From Chara braunii (Eukaryota; Streptophyta; Charophyceae; Charales; Characeae): 63,108 nt of DNA. The stretch spans positions 42,547-105,654 of the forward strand of contig BFEA01001056.1 in assembly GCA_003427395.1 (NCBI GenBank), in the 5' to 3' direction. Below are positions 22,201-32,739 of the stretch, one piece after another (position 1 is the first letter of the stretch; every line of letters starts with the position of its first letter). The translations under genes were made by a program, and so were the position numbers. The notes under the pieces are model-generated. The model ran no database searches. It worked only from the letters and a program-made list of their open reading frames with translations, and had not been told where the DNA came from.

Positions 22201-23671
22201 GTCGGGTAGAAGTGAGAGGAGCAATCAGGAGGGGGACAATGACACTGTGAGAATGTCCTATTGGGAACAACTATTGAAGTTATGGAAAAATATCTTCCCG
22301 GCAAAAGTTAAGGAGCCGAACACGAGGGAAGAAGTACTTAGACAACCTTTATTTGGCAACCCGAGCATTAAGGACGTACAAGGGAAGCCGCTCACACTAG
22401 CAATAAAAGATGCGAAGTGGCGAAGGTGGTTGGAGCATGGAGTTTGGCAAATTAAGCACATTTGGGAAGAAAAGGAAGGGAGATGGAAAACAGTTGGAGA
22501 ACTGAGGACGTGCTTAAAGGGATGCCACCGATTGGCTGACAACCGTAGAATCATATTGGGAGCTATACTGCAAAAGTGGCAGCAATTGTTGCAGGGAGGA
22601 ATACAGTGGGGACGAGGGGACTGGGCCACATGGAATGATGAAAACGAACCCAAGGAAGCCTTAAGGATCTGGAACCAAGATATTTCAAGACAGGACTGGC
22701 CACATGCAGACAAGTACGACATACTCCATCCTCCCAACACAACTTCTCTACTAGACATGACATCCAAGGCCCCGATCGTCATTCTCAAACAATATCTGAG
22801 AAAGGTAAGGGTGGTGGAGACAGATGAATACACAATATTTAGCCCATCAGTAGCGATAGAAGATTTGGAAGTGGATCCAGTAGAATGGGCTTGGAACCTA
22901 AGGAGCACAGGAACAGGTGCAGCAATAAGAATTAATATCCTGCACTATACCACTAGAATTAGGTATAAATTGAAGAGGAGTTCTAACACGCTTACACCCT
23001 ATTTAATCAAGCGTTGGGAAAAGAGAGTAGAGGTACCCTGCAATCAACTGGCTAAATTACCATGGTCAAGCATTGCCGCTATACGTCTAGGCTCAATTAG
23101 AAGTATGCAATGGCTAATAGCTCATGTGGCGCTTCTCGTAAATGTATGGTTAGATGAGCGTAGAAGCTTGAGACAGAGAAACTCGGAAAGTACAACATGT
23201 AGAGTATGTCGAGGGGGAATTCCTGAAACAATGCAGCACTGTCTTTTGGAATGCGAAGAAGCTAGCAGAACGTGGGGGGAAGTAAGGACAATCTTGGACC
23301 TCATTTCAAAGGCTAACTTCCCTGACTCCAAAATCTCCCTTTTGTTGGGACTCAGTATCCTAAACCATTGGCAGCCTTTCGAGAAACACATGTTCAAATT
23401 GATGCGTCAATATGGTCTCTGGGCTATTTGGAAGCACCGGTGCTAAATTACTATCGAAGGGAGACCAATGCACAAACAGAAAGCAAGGGAGATATTCCTC
23501 ACTTTGGTTGAAACGGATCTTAAAGCACAGTGGAAAGCGGTAAGAAGACAAATAAGTATCCAACCGGAGCAGGAGGAAGAGATAAAGAAACATTTTTTTC
23601 ACAACATTCTGGGGCAAGGAGCAGTGGCAATCATAAAGGGTAGCAACTTATACTTCAAATGGAGGAGATAG
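19212..23671 (+). pseudogene. LINE ORF2: APE endonuclease, reverse transcriptase, zinc finger
   Basis: Starts at ATG 19212 (MENRREDILRKRARRE). Endonuclease motifs are WNVNG (~19296), LETH, AVYCPN, GDWNAALD (~19750), SRIDYFLIS (~19990) and LDHKP (~20080). RT motifs are YKKGDPSDIRNYRPITLL (~20935), FFDFEKAYD (motif A, ~21170), RQGDPLAAPIF (B), FADDL (C, ~21495), KIDWQKT (D) and YLG (E, ~21705). The C-terminal CX2CX9HX4C finger is CRVC...HCLLEC (~23200). It cuts target DNA and primes reverse transcription from the nick. It is broken by stops at 19293, 20466, 21389, 21689 and 23444 and by a frame change near 20880-20925. Catalytic FADD is intact. A 33-bp in-frame duplication repeats MMTCKDLVDPY at 19851-19916. 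Confidence 0.9.
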
Positions 23672-23691
23672 GTTTCAAGACGTTTAAAGTG

Positions 23692-24190
23692 TTGGTAGTG
23701 GATCTCCGATTTTAGGAGTGGAGGAACATGGGATATAGGCGGAAAATAGAGAGGGTTTAGGGTTAAAGGGTTGCAGTCAGCTAGAGATTAGAGTCTTAAT
23801 ACGGAACAGGAAAGGCCTAGTTAGTACTTCTACCACTTAAATCAAATTGGTAGTGGATCTACGGTTTTAGGGGTGTAGTGTGGATCTACGGTTTTAGGAA
23901 TGTAGGAGCATGGGATATAGGCGGAAAACAGAGAGGGTTTAGGGTTTAAGGGTTGCAGTCAGCTAGAGTTTAGGGTCTTAGCACGGAACAGGAAAGGCCT
24001 AGTTAGTACTTCTACCACTTAAATCAAATTGGTAGTAGATCTATGGTTTTAGGGGTGTAGTAACATGAGATATTGGTGCAATACAGAGAGGGTTTAGGGT
24101 TGAGAGGTTGTAGTCATCTAGGGTTTGGGGTCTCAACATGGAACAGGAAAGGCCCAGTTAGCAGTTCTAGCACTTAAAGCAAAGCCGACA
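23692..24190 (+). repeat. LINE 3' UTR tandem repeat, three units of 155-182 bp
   Basis: Units begin at 23692, 23847 and 24029 with TTGGTAGT(G/A)GATCT. Shared words are GGATATAGGCGGAAAA, GAGAGGGTTTAGGGTT, TTGCAGTCAGCTAGAG and GAACAGGAAAGGCC. The second unit contains an extra 27-bp duplication (GTGGATCTACGGTTTTAG at 23853 and 23880). Each unit holds a TTTAGGG word. The array lies directly after the ORF2 stop, so it is part of the element's transcript. Confidence 0.85.
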
Positions 24191-24427
24191 TCCAAGCAGT
24201 TGAGAGGAACAAGCTAACCAATGCAAACGTGATACAGTTAACAAACAGGAATGAAGGAGATCAGACTGGGCCTAAATTAGGTCCATCAGGCTAACTTAGG
24301 CAGGGGTGAGGGGTGGTACATCCTTCCTTCAGGAAGTAATCAATGTCGTCCTTCGGGCCTCCACACCATAAGGGGGAGGAGCGTGTGTGTGTTCTCATTG
24401 TAATTCTGCCTGACTTGTCGGTGGAAT

Positions 24428-24580
24428 AGGAACCGGACTGATGCTCCCCAGAATGGAAAAGGAGCCGGAACCGTAAGGTTCTGTTTTGAGAAAAAAAAAA
24501 ACAAGGAACCGGATTGATGCTCTCCAGAATGGAAAAGGAGCCAGAGCCATAAGGCTCTGGTTAAGAGAAAACAAAAAAAG
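24428..24580 (+). repeat. Two ~76-bp tandem units after the LINE 3' end
   Basis: AGGAACCGGA(C/T)TGATGCTC begins at 24428 and 24504. Each unit continues with CCAGAATGGAAAAGGAGCC and ends in a poly-A-rich run. They abut the LINE terminus. They may be LINE tail sequence, a target-site expansion or a short A-tailed element. Confidence 0.75.
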
Positions 24581-24768
24581 AGTAGGCGAGGGGTAGGGAA
24601 GGAGGTAGGGGCAGAGGAGGGAAGTGGGGTGGCAAAGGACAGAACAAAGGGTAACAAACTTCACAGGATTCTTTACACTCATCGCTGGAGCGGAATACTC
24701 TAGAACGGTTCAAGAGGCCAGTCAGTGTATGGGTTGCAGGAGATTTAGAGCTGAGGAGCAGACGTTGC

Positions 24769-25302
24769 CTATCGTAAGTGGCCACCCCTACAGACCAGAC
24801 AGAACCGGTAGGGGTGACTGTGGAAGCACCGCATCCAATTCTTGCAGTTACAGTTGTTGCATCGGATGGCTTGGTGTAGACAGATGTCACAGGCTGCATG
24901 GCTCCTGCATGCTAGGAACACAGTGTCAGGCTGGCCACAATTGTATAGGCATTGTCGTTCCAGCCCCTGTCTACAAATTGGACATGACATGTCGGGGTGT
25001 CGTACATGAGGGCAATGTTGACTGTCATCAGACGTGTGAAAACAGAAACTAGCATGGACTATGCCCTCATAATCCTTACGACACAAAGCATGTGAGCCAC
25101 ATGCTACTGGCATCTCAGGCGGATCATCACAGAGCGGTGTTAAGAAGTTATCTTGGGTTTCCTCAGTCATTATTCCCTCTCCATGGGCGGACAACAACGA
25201 GGACTGTTCCAAAGCAAGGGTGCTTAGCTGTTGCAAGCTTTGGTCTGCAAGCTCGCCCTGGCAGTGATAACCTTTAAGCACAACGCTCTGTTGATGGTTC
25301 AT
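24769..25302 (-). CDS. Cys/His-rich protein with RING-like spacing, unassigned
   Basis: A 177-codon ATG-to-stop frame with 19 Cys. The C-terminal half shows CX3C, nine residues, CX2HX2CX2C (LACRSHAACDIC) and a final CX2C (CLVC), close to a RING finger. The N-terminal half repeats the theme: VACGSHALC and then CPIC. This suggests two tandem RING-like or zinc-ribbon units. If it is a RING protein it would be an E3 ubiquitin ligase component, but that is inference. It lies between the LINE tail and an LTR retrotransposon, with a (CA)n run directly upstream. It could be one exon of a host gene, a captured gene piece or a spurious frame, although the ordered Cys pattern argues against chance. Confidence 0.45.
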   Translation of the reverse strand: MNHQQSVVLKGYHCQGELADQSLQQLSTLALEQSSLLSAHGEGIMTEETQDNFLTPLCDDPPEMPVACGSHALCRKDYEGIVHASFCFHTSDDSQHCPHVRHPDMSCPICRQGLERQCLYNCGQPDTVFLACRSHAACDICLHQAIRCNNCNCKNWMRCFHSHPYRFCLVCRGGHLR

Positions 25303-25308
25303 ATGGTA

Positions 25309-25312
<4 letters not shown>

Positions 25313-25379
<67 letters not shown>

Positions 25380-25396
25380 CGTGTGTGTGTGTGTGT
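25313..25396. repeat. (GT)n microsatellite
   Basis: An 84-bp GT run with two GC interruptions (GTGCGTGCGTG). Open frames of alternating Cys/Val or Thr/His here are artefacts. Confidence 0.95.
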
Positions 25397-25863
25397 TCAA
25401 GTTTTCACCACAACAGCCCCTATTCCACCCAGATGAGTAGATCCAAAATTGAAGCAGCTTTAGCCCTATTGCAGACAACGAAGACACTTGAGTTGAGACA
25501 ATCCAATAATGAAACAGTTTTGGCTCTTCAGCAAGCAACATGGAGCATAATAGAAGCATTTGAATCCCTTCCTTTCTTTTTTTCTTTTTTTTTATTATTA
25601 TTTCCAAACAAAAAGAGGCCCCTTTTATTCTGGGGGCCAAAAGTCCAGTTACTCTTCCCCGACAAGCAGTTGAAATAAACTCGGTTCAGAGTTTGCATGA
25701 GTCTAAGGTAGGGTCGTAACTTTTGGTCAAAGGTCGGGTCTGAAACAGTCCTTAGGGTCAAGGGCTATGCAGCCCTAAGTCAAACACTATGTCAAGTAAC
25801 CCCATGTGAGGCAGTTGACTCTTGGCACGGGAAATGCAGGCCCAGAGTCAAAGTCAACCTAAT
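25397..25863. other. Non-coding spacer rich in GTCAA words
   Basis: No gene is recognised. From about 25720 to 25860 GTCAA/TTGAC words recur (about nine), similar to the array at 9681-9860. The TAAT at 25860-25863 is repeated at 34407-34410 and is the probable target-site duplication of the LTR element that follows. Confidence 0.5.
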
Positions 25864-26885
25864 TGCAATGAACCCAGATCGTGAAGACAGTTGTCAACAA
25901 TGCAAGTCCAAATGGGTGTCAACCAGCTGATGATTATCAATAATCGTATTCGTGTCCAGATACCCAAGAGAAGAGAAGGCATACACAGACGAGATAAATG
26001 AGAGGGAGGAAAGACTTAGAGTGGGGAAGATAAAAACAATGCCCACTGCTTCTTCGGGCTCCCTCCGCGATCACCACCTCAATAATCAATCATCTGAACG
26101 AATATCTGAAGTAACCTCAATGTGCCACATGGCACTTCTAGTCAGTCCCTCATCAGCGATGGAGCAATGTCGACATGAAGACAACCAGGTAAGTATCCAC
26201 GATCTCTCCACAGTCTTGATCTCCTCCTGAATGACGATAATCAGAACAGCAACACAAGTCACATAGCTTCGCCTCGTCAACCAGTAGTACACGTGGCAGC
26301 AGCCACGTCAGCGACAACGCATGGCAGCTGCCATGTCAGCATGCCAAGAAGACAGGTGCAAGCCAGCCACCATGCCGGACCAGCAGCGCGTCGCCGTAGA
26401 CACAATGCCAGCACAGAGCCAGCGCTCAGCCAGCTTCGCAGCGTCGAGCCAGAGTCGTCGTCAACGCGTGAAGACAACATTGACGTAAGACAGAATGAAT
26501 GTCAAAGCCAGGAAAGTCGGCGCTTATGTAGCGTTGACTCGGGGTCTGGGCCCCGGATGCTACCACCCTTAGCCGTCCAGATTTCGATACAAACTAAGGC
26601 CCAGATTGGTCTGAAACCGAATTCCCTCCAGCCTGGATGCTTGTCTGGGTACCTGCGCACAACAAGTGAGTGTATCCAACCAAGGGCCTGGGTGCGGTAC
26701 CTTTGACTCTACAGTTGACTTTGACCCTTGAATTTCATGTGTGCAGCGTTCGGTCGCACAACCAAACGTGACAGACTCAGGCCTCGGCGTGTCTTGGTCA
26801 CACAGCCCAGCGCAGACCAACTCAGGTCTGCGTTGCCTGGGGCTGAGTTCCGGCCCTCAGGCTAATTCTGAACAGGGTTACTGCA
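25864..26885 (-). repeat. 3' LTR of the 25864-34406 element
   Basis: 1022 bp, TG...CA ended, direct repeat of 33382-34406. Near the inner end on the plus strand lies CTTTGACTCTACAGTTGACT, a cluster of TTGAC (W-box) cores that would fall in U3. The inner flank (26886-26910) read on the minus strand is moderately purine-rich (GGGCTGGCAGGAA) and may be the polypurine tract. Confidence 0.92.
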
Positions 26886-26889
26886 TTCC

Positions 26890-27360
26890 TGCCAGCCCAT
26901 TTTCAAGTTCCACCGGCAAAGATATTAAAGACTTTAACCCTTGTTCATAAGCAGCGACAATATCAGGAGCAGTTTCAAGTAGTTCTCGTTTACTAAACCA
27001 TTTGTCCTCAAATGGTGCCTGAGACTTAAAACGTACCTTGAACTGCTTCTGCGGTCGTCCACGTCCTCCCGTAGAGAAGTAACCATGCTCTATGATTTTG
27101 TCTACCTCATATCTGCCTTCCATAGATGGCGGAATCATAGAGGGTCTGTTAGGAAATTCATTCCCTTCTACATAGGGCATCAGTTTGGACGCGTGAAAGA
27201 CAGGATATGTTTTGAGATGAGGGGGAATATCAATGCGATAAGACGGTCCCTCTACATCTCCAATTACTTTGAGAACTTCCCAGGGTCCAAAGTAGACAGG
27301 AAGCAATTTCTGGGACATATTTTCCTCCAATGAAAACTCTTTAGATTTTACGCAAACCAT
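26890..27360 (-). pseudogene. Integrase C-terminal domain with chromodomain-like tail
   Basis: The frame reads MSQKLLPVYFGPWEVLKVIG and YPVFHASKLMPYV, the classic post-core (SH3-like/GPF) region of gypsy integrases. It then reads YEVDKIIEHGYF and FKVRFKSQAPFEDKWFSKREL, which follows the layout of a chromodomain (E-x-I start, Y/F-x-V-x-(W/F)K middle). Such tails steer integration to marked chromatin. The frame is the same as the main pol frame but is separated from the integrase core by a segment in another frame (27407-27697). Confidence 0.75.
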
Positions 27361-27406
27361 ATCACCCTATTTGAATGTAGACGATCGATGGTGCCTGTTG
27401 GCTTGT

Positions 27407-28161
27407 TCAATCATCCGTAGTTGAGCTTTCCTGGTTTAGTACATCAATGGGACGTTTAGGTTTCCACCCTTTGTGAAGTGCATTCGGGGTTCTTCCAGTG
27501 GAAGTGTGGACACTATTGTTATATGCACTCGCAATTTTGGGTAAGTTCTCATCCCAATCAATCTGATCGGGTCTAACACACATACGCAAAAGTTGTTGGC
27601 ACAGACGATTCATTTGTTCAGTCTGGCATTCGTTTCGAGATGCCTCCCTGACGACACGGTCAGCCGCGTGCCATAAGCTTCCATCAGCTTCTGCCATGGC
27701 AGACTGGTGAACCTGACATCTCGATCAGACACAATGGATTTAGGGAACCCATACTCAGTGACCCATCGCATCTGAAATTTTTGAATGACAAGTTCGGTAC
27801 TCGCTTCTGCTGGTAAGGGAACAAACATAGCGTATTTAGAGAAACGGTCCACAATTACCATCACTTGACAATTACCATTGCGACTTTTAACCAGACTCAT
27901 GAAGTCAATTGAGATAGACTCATCTGGTTCGCTTGGTATAGGTAATGGCTTGAGAAGTCCAAGGGGATTCTCATGCGACGGCTTGTTTCTCTGACACACT
28001 AAACAGGTACGAACATATGTTAGTACATCTTCTTTAAGTCCCTTCCATTCGAAACGTTCTCTGACTTCACCATATGTTTTCTTGAAACCAAAACGACCCT
28101 CAAAATCGTGACATTCCCCAATTAATAGACTCTTAATCTCTTCCTTATGAGGAATACACAA
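27407..28161 (-). pseudogene. Integrase zinc-binding and catalytic core, frameshifted
   Basis: The HHCC region reads HDFEGRFGFKKT...CLVCQRNK, so the second His is replaced (usual GHxG is GRFG here). Core Asp 1 is in ISIDFMS and Asp 2 is in SIVSDRDVRF. The Glu of the DDE triad is in QTEQMNR, which lies in another frame (27407-27697). A frame change at about 27620-27690 therefore splits the core. Downstream INxWD-like text (YNNSVHTSTGRTPNALH) is present. The enzyme would join element DNA to the host chromosome but is dead here. Confidence 0.85.
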
Positions 28162-28164
28162 TTT

Positions 28165-28806
28165 TTATTCGGTTTTGTCAATCAAGAATAACAACCCATC
28201 AGTCAGTCTATAGTTGGGTAGTTGGGACGGATCTCGTACAAGGATATCCATGATTGGTTTCCAGATAGGATCAGTAACATATCCTTGGTGAATCTGGTCT
28301 TTCAGGTCATTCCCAACATCCAAGTAAGAGACAATTGCACCAAAGAAATCACTGCGTCGAGACAAAGCATCTGCAATCACATTAGACTTACCTTTGATAG
28401 TCTTGAGTTCAAAGTCAACGGTGTCAATGAATGCAGACCATCTTACCAACTTGTCAGAGAGTCTGGACTGTGTTTTTATCCACTTTAGGGTTGAGTGGTC
28501 TGAGTACACAGTAAAGTGTCTCCCTAACAGGTAGTGCCTCCATGTGTCCAACGCATAGACTAAGGAATAGAGTTTTCTTTCATACGTGGAGTTGGCGACT
28601 TTGTCAGACGACAATCGTTTAGACATAAATTCTATGGGCCTATAGCCCTTGCCGTCATCTTGCTGGAGAACAGTGCCAATCCTATACTGACTTGCATCAG
28701 TGGTGACAATGAAAGGCAAAAACGGTTCAACAATCTTAAGGACAAGGTAGTGAGTCAGCGCATACTTCAATTTTCGAAAGGAAGACTCACAATCCTTATC
28801 CCACAA
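28165..28806 (-). pseudogene. RNase H domain of the gypsy element
   Basis: Catalytic residues are visible in order: D in VTTDASQYRIGTVL, E in STYERKLYSLVYAL, D in VYSDHSTLKWI and D in NVIADALSRR. The frame follows the RT frame exactly, interrupted by TAG at 28807-28809, and ends in TAA at 28165-28167. The same frame then resumes into integrase, so these are isolated nonsense changes in a formerly continuous pol. Confidence 0.88.
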
Positions 28807-29577
28807 CTAGATAATTTTTTTTTTTAGCAATCTTTGCATTGGTGCAGCAATTAGTGAGAAGTTTCTGACAAACTTCCTATAATAACTAGCTAGACCAAGG
28901 AAAGATCGCAGTTCAGTAATAGACTTAGGTTGGGGCCAATCTCTAATTGTTGATATCTTTTTCTCTTCCGGCCTTATACCTTCTTCATTTACTATGTGTC
29001 CTAGGTATAACACTTCGGACTTAGCAAACTCAGACTTGTTTGAGTTGATCTTAAAGTTACCCTCACGCAACTTCCCTAGCACCAAACGAAGGTGCTTCTC
29101 ATGATCCTCTAGTGTTTTACTATACACCAGAATATCATCGAGATAAACAATGACAAACTTTTCCAACTATTGATGAAACAAGTCATTCATTGACCTTTGA
29201 AAAGTGGCAGGGGCATTCGTTAATCCGAAGGGCATTACCACGAACTCATAGTGGTCATACCTGGTCCGGAAAGCGGTCTTATGCTGATCGGAGGGTTCCA
29301 CCTCGATCTGGTGATACCCAGATTTCAAATCGATCTTGCTAAAGTACCTTCAACCCTGTAACTGGTCAAGTAAGTCGTCAATGCGAGGAAGCGGTTCAAC
29401 ATTCTTAACAGTGATGGCATTCAACCCTTTGTAGTCTATACAGAGACGTAACTCACCTTCCTTCTTAGGTACAAACAAGACAGGAGCACCATAAGGAGAA
29501 GAGCTAGGGCGAATCCATCCTTTCTCTGTTAAGTCCTGCAGTTGCTTTCTGAGTTCCTCAAGTTCCCTAGGAGACAT
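28807..29577 (-). pseudogene. Reverse transcriptase of the gypsy element
   Basis: One frame holds [19 protein letters not shown] and [12 protein letters not shown], then [12 protein letters not shown] (in the 29170-29349 stretch), [13 protein letters not shown] and the active site YLDDILVYS (about 29130). SFLGLASYYRKFV follows. YLDD is intact. Two stops interrupt it: TGA just before YFSKID (about 29347) and TAG at 29167-29169. It copies the element RNA into DNA in related elements. Confidence 0.88.
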
Positions 29578-29648
29578 TCTGTAGATAGGGCCTTTGGGAA
29601 TCTTACTGCCAGGAATAATTTCAATGGTGTGCTTTATAGCACGCGCAG

Positions 29649-30283
29649 TTATTCCTGTTGGCTCGATTTGTAGATCTTTATACTCATCAGTTTCTCAATT
29701 GAAGGAGGGCAGGAAGTAGAGCATTCTCCTACTTTCTTCACTAATACCATCACTACTTCATGTTCATGTTTCTTCTTTGAAACCATTGAACGAAATATTG
29801 GATAACTCATACAGCAAAAAGAGAGACTAGAATCAGAGCCAAACTTATGAAACAATTTGATTGGTTTCAAATCAGATTGTGCGTCATGCAATTGCACAAT
29901 CTTTTTTTTGAACTTGATATCTGGGTTGGCTTCCTCGTGCCAATCCATTCCCAGAATCAAGTCGAACGGTAAATTATTTTCGACAAGGAAGGATACCTCG
30001 TGTAAAATCTTTTTCCCTTCCTTGGTACGAAATCGACACGATCAACACACCGCGAGATAGTGATCGTGCGTCTGTCAGCTAAGATAAACGTGATAGGTCG
30101 AGACAGTTTTTTCACCTTCATTCTGAGATGCAACTTGCGTATCGCTTTCTCGGATATGTAGGATCGCGTTGATCCTGAGTCCAACAGTGCACCTACATGT
30201 GTATGTGCAATTTCTACATTTGTGAGTACTAGGTCACCCTTAGACTTCGATTTCTTAGCCCACGAGCTTCGTAATGCTTGCAA
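29649..30283 (-). pseudogene. Aspartic protease region of the gypsy element
   Basis: The retropepsin motif GALLDSGSTRSYIS lies in 29957-30283, and ILGMDWHEEANP, the usual post-protease signature of gypsy pol, in 29649-29960. The two are in different frames. The protease frame overlaps the end of gag by 55 bp in another phase. The gag remnant at 7849-9351 changes phase at a different point, so I read this as decay and not as a programmed frameshift. Confidence 0.8.
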
Positions 30284-31878
30284 CTAGAGTCGTCCAGAGA
30301 GACAATACATAAAACAAGTTCAGGGTGTTCCGGACGATGGGCCGAAGAAGAACTATCATCTGCCATGCGAGTCAAAGGGTTGAAAGGGGTCATAGGCGCC
30401 TTACCTTCATCTTTATCCAAGCCCTTAGACTCAGTAGGGGCAGATGCTACTCCTACTGGCGGCTCGCTTTTGAGGATTAATGGGCACCATGCAATCACAT
30501 GCCCTACAGTACCACACTTCAAGCACTGCGCGTTAACCATTTGTTCCTGCCAGGTTTCTTGTGATAGTCCCATCTTTTCCCATGGCTTCCCGACCACAAT
30601 TCTGGGATGCTCGGGAAACGAGCGTGGTTTCTTCTTCTTCATCAGTGGTCGTGGTCCTCCCTTGTTGACCACTGAAGCAGTGACTTCCCCCTTCCCTGAC
30701 TCACTGCTACTCGCCACACCCTCAACCTCCAATGGCCACTTCTCCACAGTATCATCATCAAAGACGACGGGGGTGTGGTCCTGGTGCTTTTGGCGCCAAA
30801 GTATCCGCTTACCTGCACCTGCACCACCACCAAACTTAACAATTGATGCATACAAATTCTTTACCTGAGAAGTCATTTGCTCTTGTTGAAGAGCCAAATC
30901 ACGAAACTGCCTATAATTATACTCGTTGGATTTCGACTCTGCCATGAGTTATCCGCGAATGGGCTCGGGCAGAGCGCGGGAGTAGATGTACAAGACTTGG
31001 TTGTTTTGTAGGTTCAATCCAGGGACCTGCAGCAACCGGTCAACTTCCCTAGACAAGGATTCCACAGAGGTCCAATGTTTCTGACCAATTGTGGTGAGCT
31101 GGTCAAAGGCCTTATCGGTCGTTGTCTTGTCCAGGAAGCGTTCCTTGATCTTACCAAGGAACTGTTTTAGAGTCAATGTCCTAGCCCATTCCCCAATGTC
31201 ATTGAATCCCGCTGCATTGGCTTCGGCCAAAACCCATTCCTTCACTTCCCCCCCGAGGCAAGAGGTAGAAAAAACAACCTGGGATTCGGGTTCAACAGGG
31301 GTCGTCCCGCAGTACGTTTGTATTTCGGCAATCCACAACAATAAATTTTTGTCTTTCTTATTGCAGAACGTGAAAGGCAATTTCATTTTTACTTTCTCCT
31401 TCTTCTTGGGTTTCTCAGGTTGTGAGGTGGTGACTTTGCTTCCTCCGGGAGACTTCGCCAAACTCGAAGGTTTCCCCTTTTTCTCTTCTCGTTTCTGTGT
31501 CTCTACCTGGAGAGACTTCGTTGTGTCTCCCAACAATTTCTTCGACTTCTCTTCCTTTCCTGTTTCAACTTTCTCCGTCACTTGTTGCTTTCCTTTGACC
31601 AGGTTCGTGATTGTCTGTAATCCCGTGGCCACATCATCAATCCGTGCAACAATCTGATCAATCTTCATCTCCAGGTGAGCGAGGTAAGTCACAAGTAAAG
31701 CCAAAGAGATTGCTTGTTCTTCTCCTTCAGTCTGAATGACAGTTTGTCCTTCTTGAACTTTTTGTGCTTGTTGTTCGTTCTTCTCTCTTCTTTGCCTCAT
31801 TTCTTCCTTCTTTCTTTTTTCCCTCTCAAGTGCTTGTTCCAATTGTCTGATATTTTCGTCCACGGCTTCTTCAGACAC
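30229..31878 (-). pseudogene. gag of the gypsy element (coiled coil, capsid, zinc knuckle)
   Basis: From ATG at 31878 a charged coiled-coil (EREKRKKEEMRQRREKNEQQ) leads to a Lys-rich linker, then a capsid-like region with KLPFTFCNKKDKNLLLWIAE, IKERFLDKTTTDKAFDQL and ALPEPIRG. A TAA at 30949-30951 interrupts. The same frame then continues through a knuckle CX2CX4HX4C (CLKCGTVGHVIAWC, about 30500) and PPVGVASAPT. The frame continuity across TAA shows a single nonsense change. Gag forms the particle that packages element RNA. Confidence 0.85.
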
Positions 31879-31939
31879 AATTGTTTTCTTCTCCTCCCTT
31901 CTACCTTTGATCTCTGCAAGTTGCTCGAGGACAAACTTA

Positions 31940-32240
31940 TCAAGTGCCTGATGACATAAGTGTATCCTGAACTTGGATGATGTCGGTACCGGTCTCTGCT
32001 GATTCGAGAACAGTTCTCAATGCTCTCAAATCAAACAGTGTTCGTACATGGGACTCAGCTTCCTGACCGACACCACGAAGTTCAGACTCAAATTGGTCCA
32101 AACGGCTAGATAGTACTTTCGTGCGTTCATCCACTTGTTGCCTTGTTCGTGGATCGGGTGTCTCCTCATTAACGCTGAAGATGAGCGAGACGGGGTAGAA
32201 GAGGAAAGGAATAAAACGAGTGAGCACCGATAGTTTCAAA
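31940..32240 (-). pseudogene. Possible N-terminal extension of gag
   Basis: The 31940-32281 frame contains NEETPDPRTRQQVDERTKVL and RLDQFESELRGVGQEAESHV, charged and helical, similar in character to gag N-termini. It is one frame off the main gag ORF, with a stop near 31940. It may be the start of gag displaced by an indel, or a small leader ORF. Confidence 0.35.
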
Positions 32241-32739
32241 CAATTCCAAAAATGAGACATTATGATGTGTGTTTGCCGCACAATAAATAATTAATAAACA
32301 ATAATAAATTCCATGACCGCACTATTCTACAACAGAAAGGATTTCGATGACTGAAGGAGAAAATAATTACAACTATTTCTACTTCTAACTTTTGCTGTTC
32401 TTTGTCTGTCTGTGTGATGGCGTCCTATTCGGGAGTGTACAGGTACCACGTCAGGCCCGTGTGATCAGATACAACACACAAGTAAGTACGCACAGCACCA
32501 CAACACAGCAAACGACAAGGTAAGTATGCCAACATCAACAGCAAACAGTTTGTCAGCAATCTTCTTCTTCTGTCCTCTGTGTCGTCCTGGTGTCAGTGCG
32601 TTGTTGCACCCCTTGTGACAGCTGGCACTACAACTGTCTCGTCAGTCGTTCAATCAGCTGTACCACCGTTGTCTTCGGAGCGCTTCTCTTACTTGGCAGC
32701 CACCTGCTTGCCACTTGTCATCCCTAGAGTGCTAACATA

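Larger units (their letters stand above)
14840..24427 (+). mobile_element. Long L1-type LINE, nearly full length but decayed
   Basis: In order: a GA-rich leader (14840-16244), ORF1 with a zinc knuckle (16245-17693), two middle frames (17771-19164), ORF2 with APE endonuclease, RT and a C-terminal Cys/His finger (19212-23671), and a 3' UTR with tandem repeats ending at GACTTGTCGGTG (about 24424). The 3' end is fixed by agreement with the truncated copy at 13990-14560. The 5' end is uncertain. I found no clear target-site duplication. Stops and a frameshift in ORF2 and an 11-bp duplication in the middle frame make it inactive. Confidence 0.85.

Noticed and set aside
20466-23446. LINE stops as signs of reassigned or edited codons
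   Set aside because: Stops include TAG, TGA and TAA and occur with indels, so ordinary decay explains them.
23692-24190. Interstitial telomere tract
   Set aside because: TTTAGGG appears singly per unit and not as a run. It is part of the LINE 3' UTR repeat.
30229-30283. Programmed gag-pol frameshift
   Set aside because: The phase change lies at a different place in the related remnant at 7163-9351, and no slippery site plus pseudoknot is evident.
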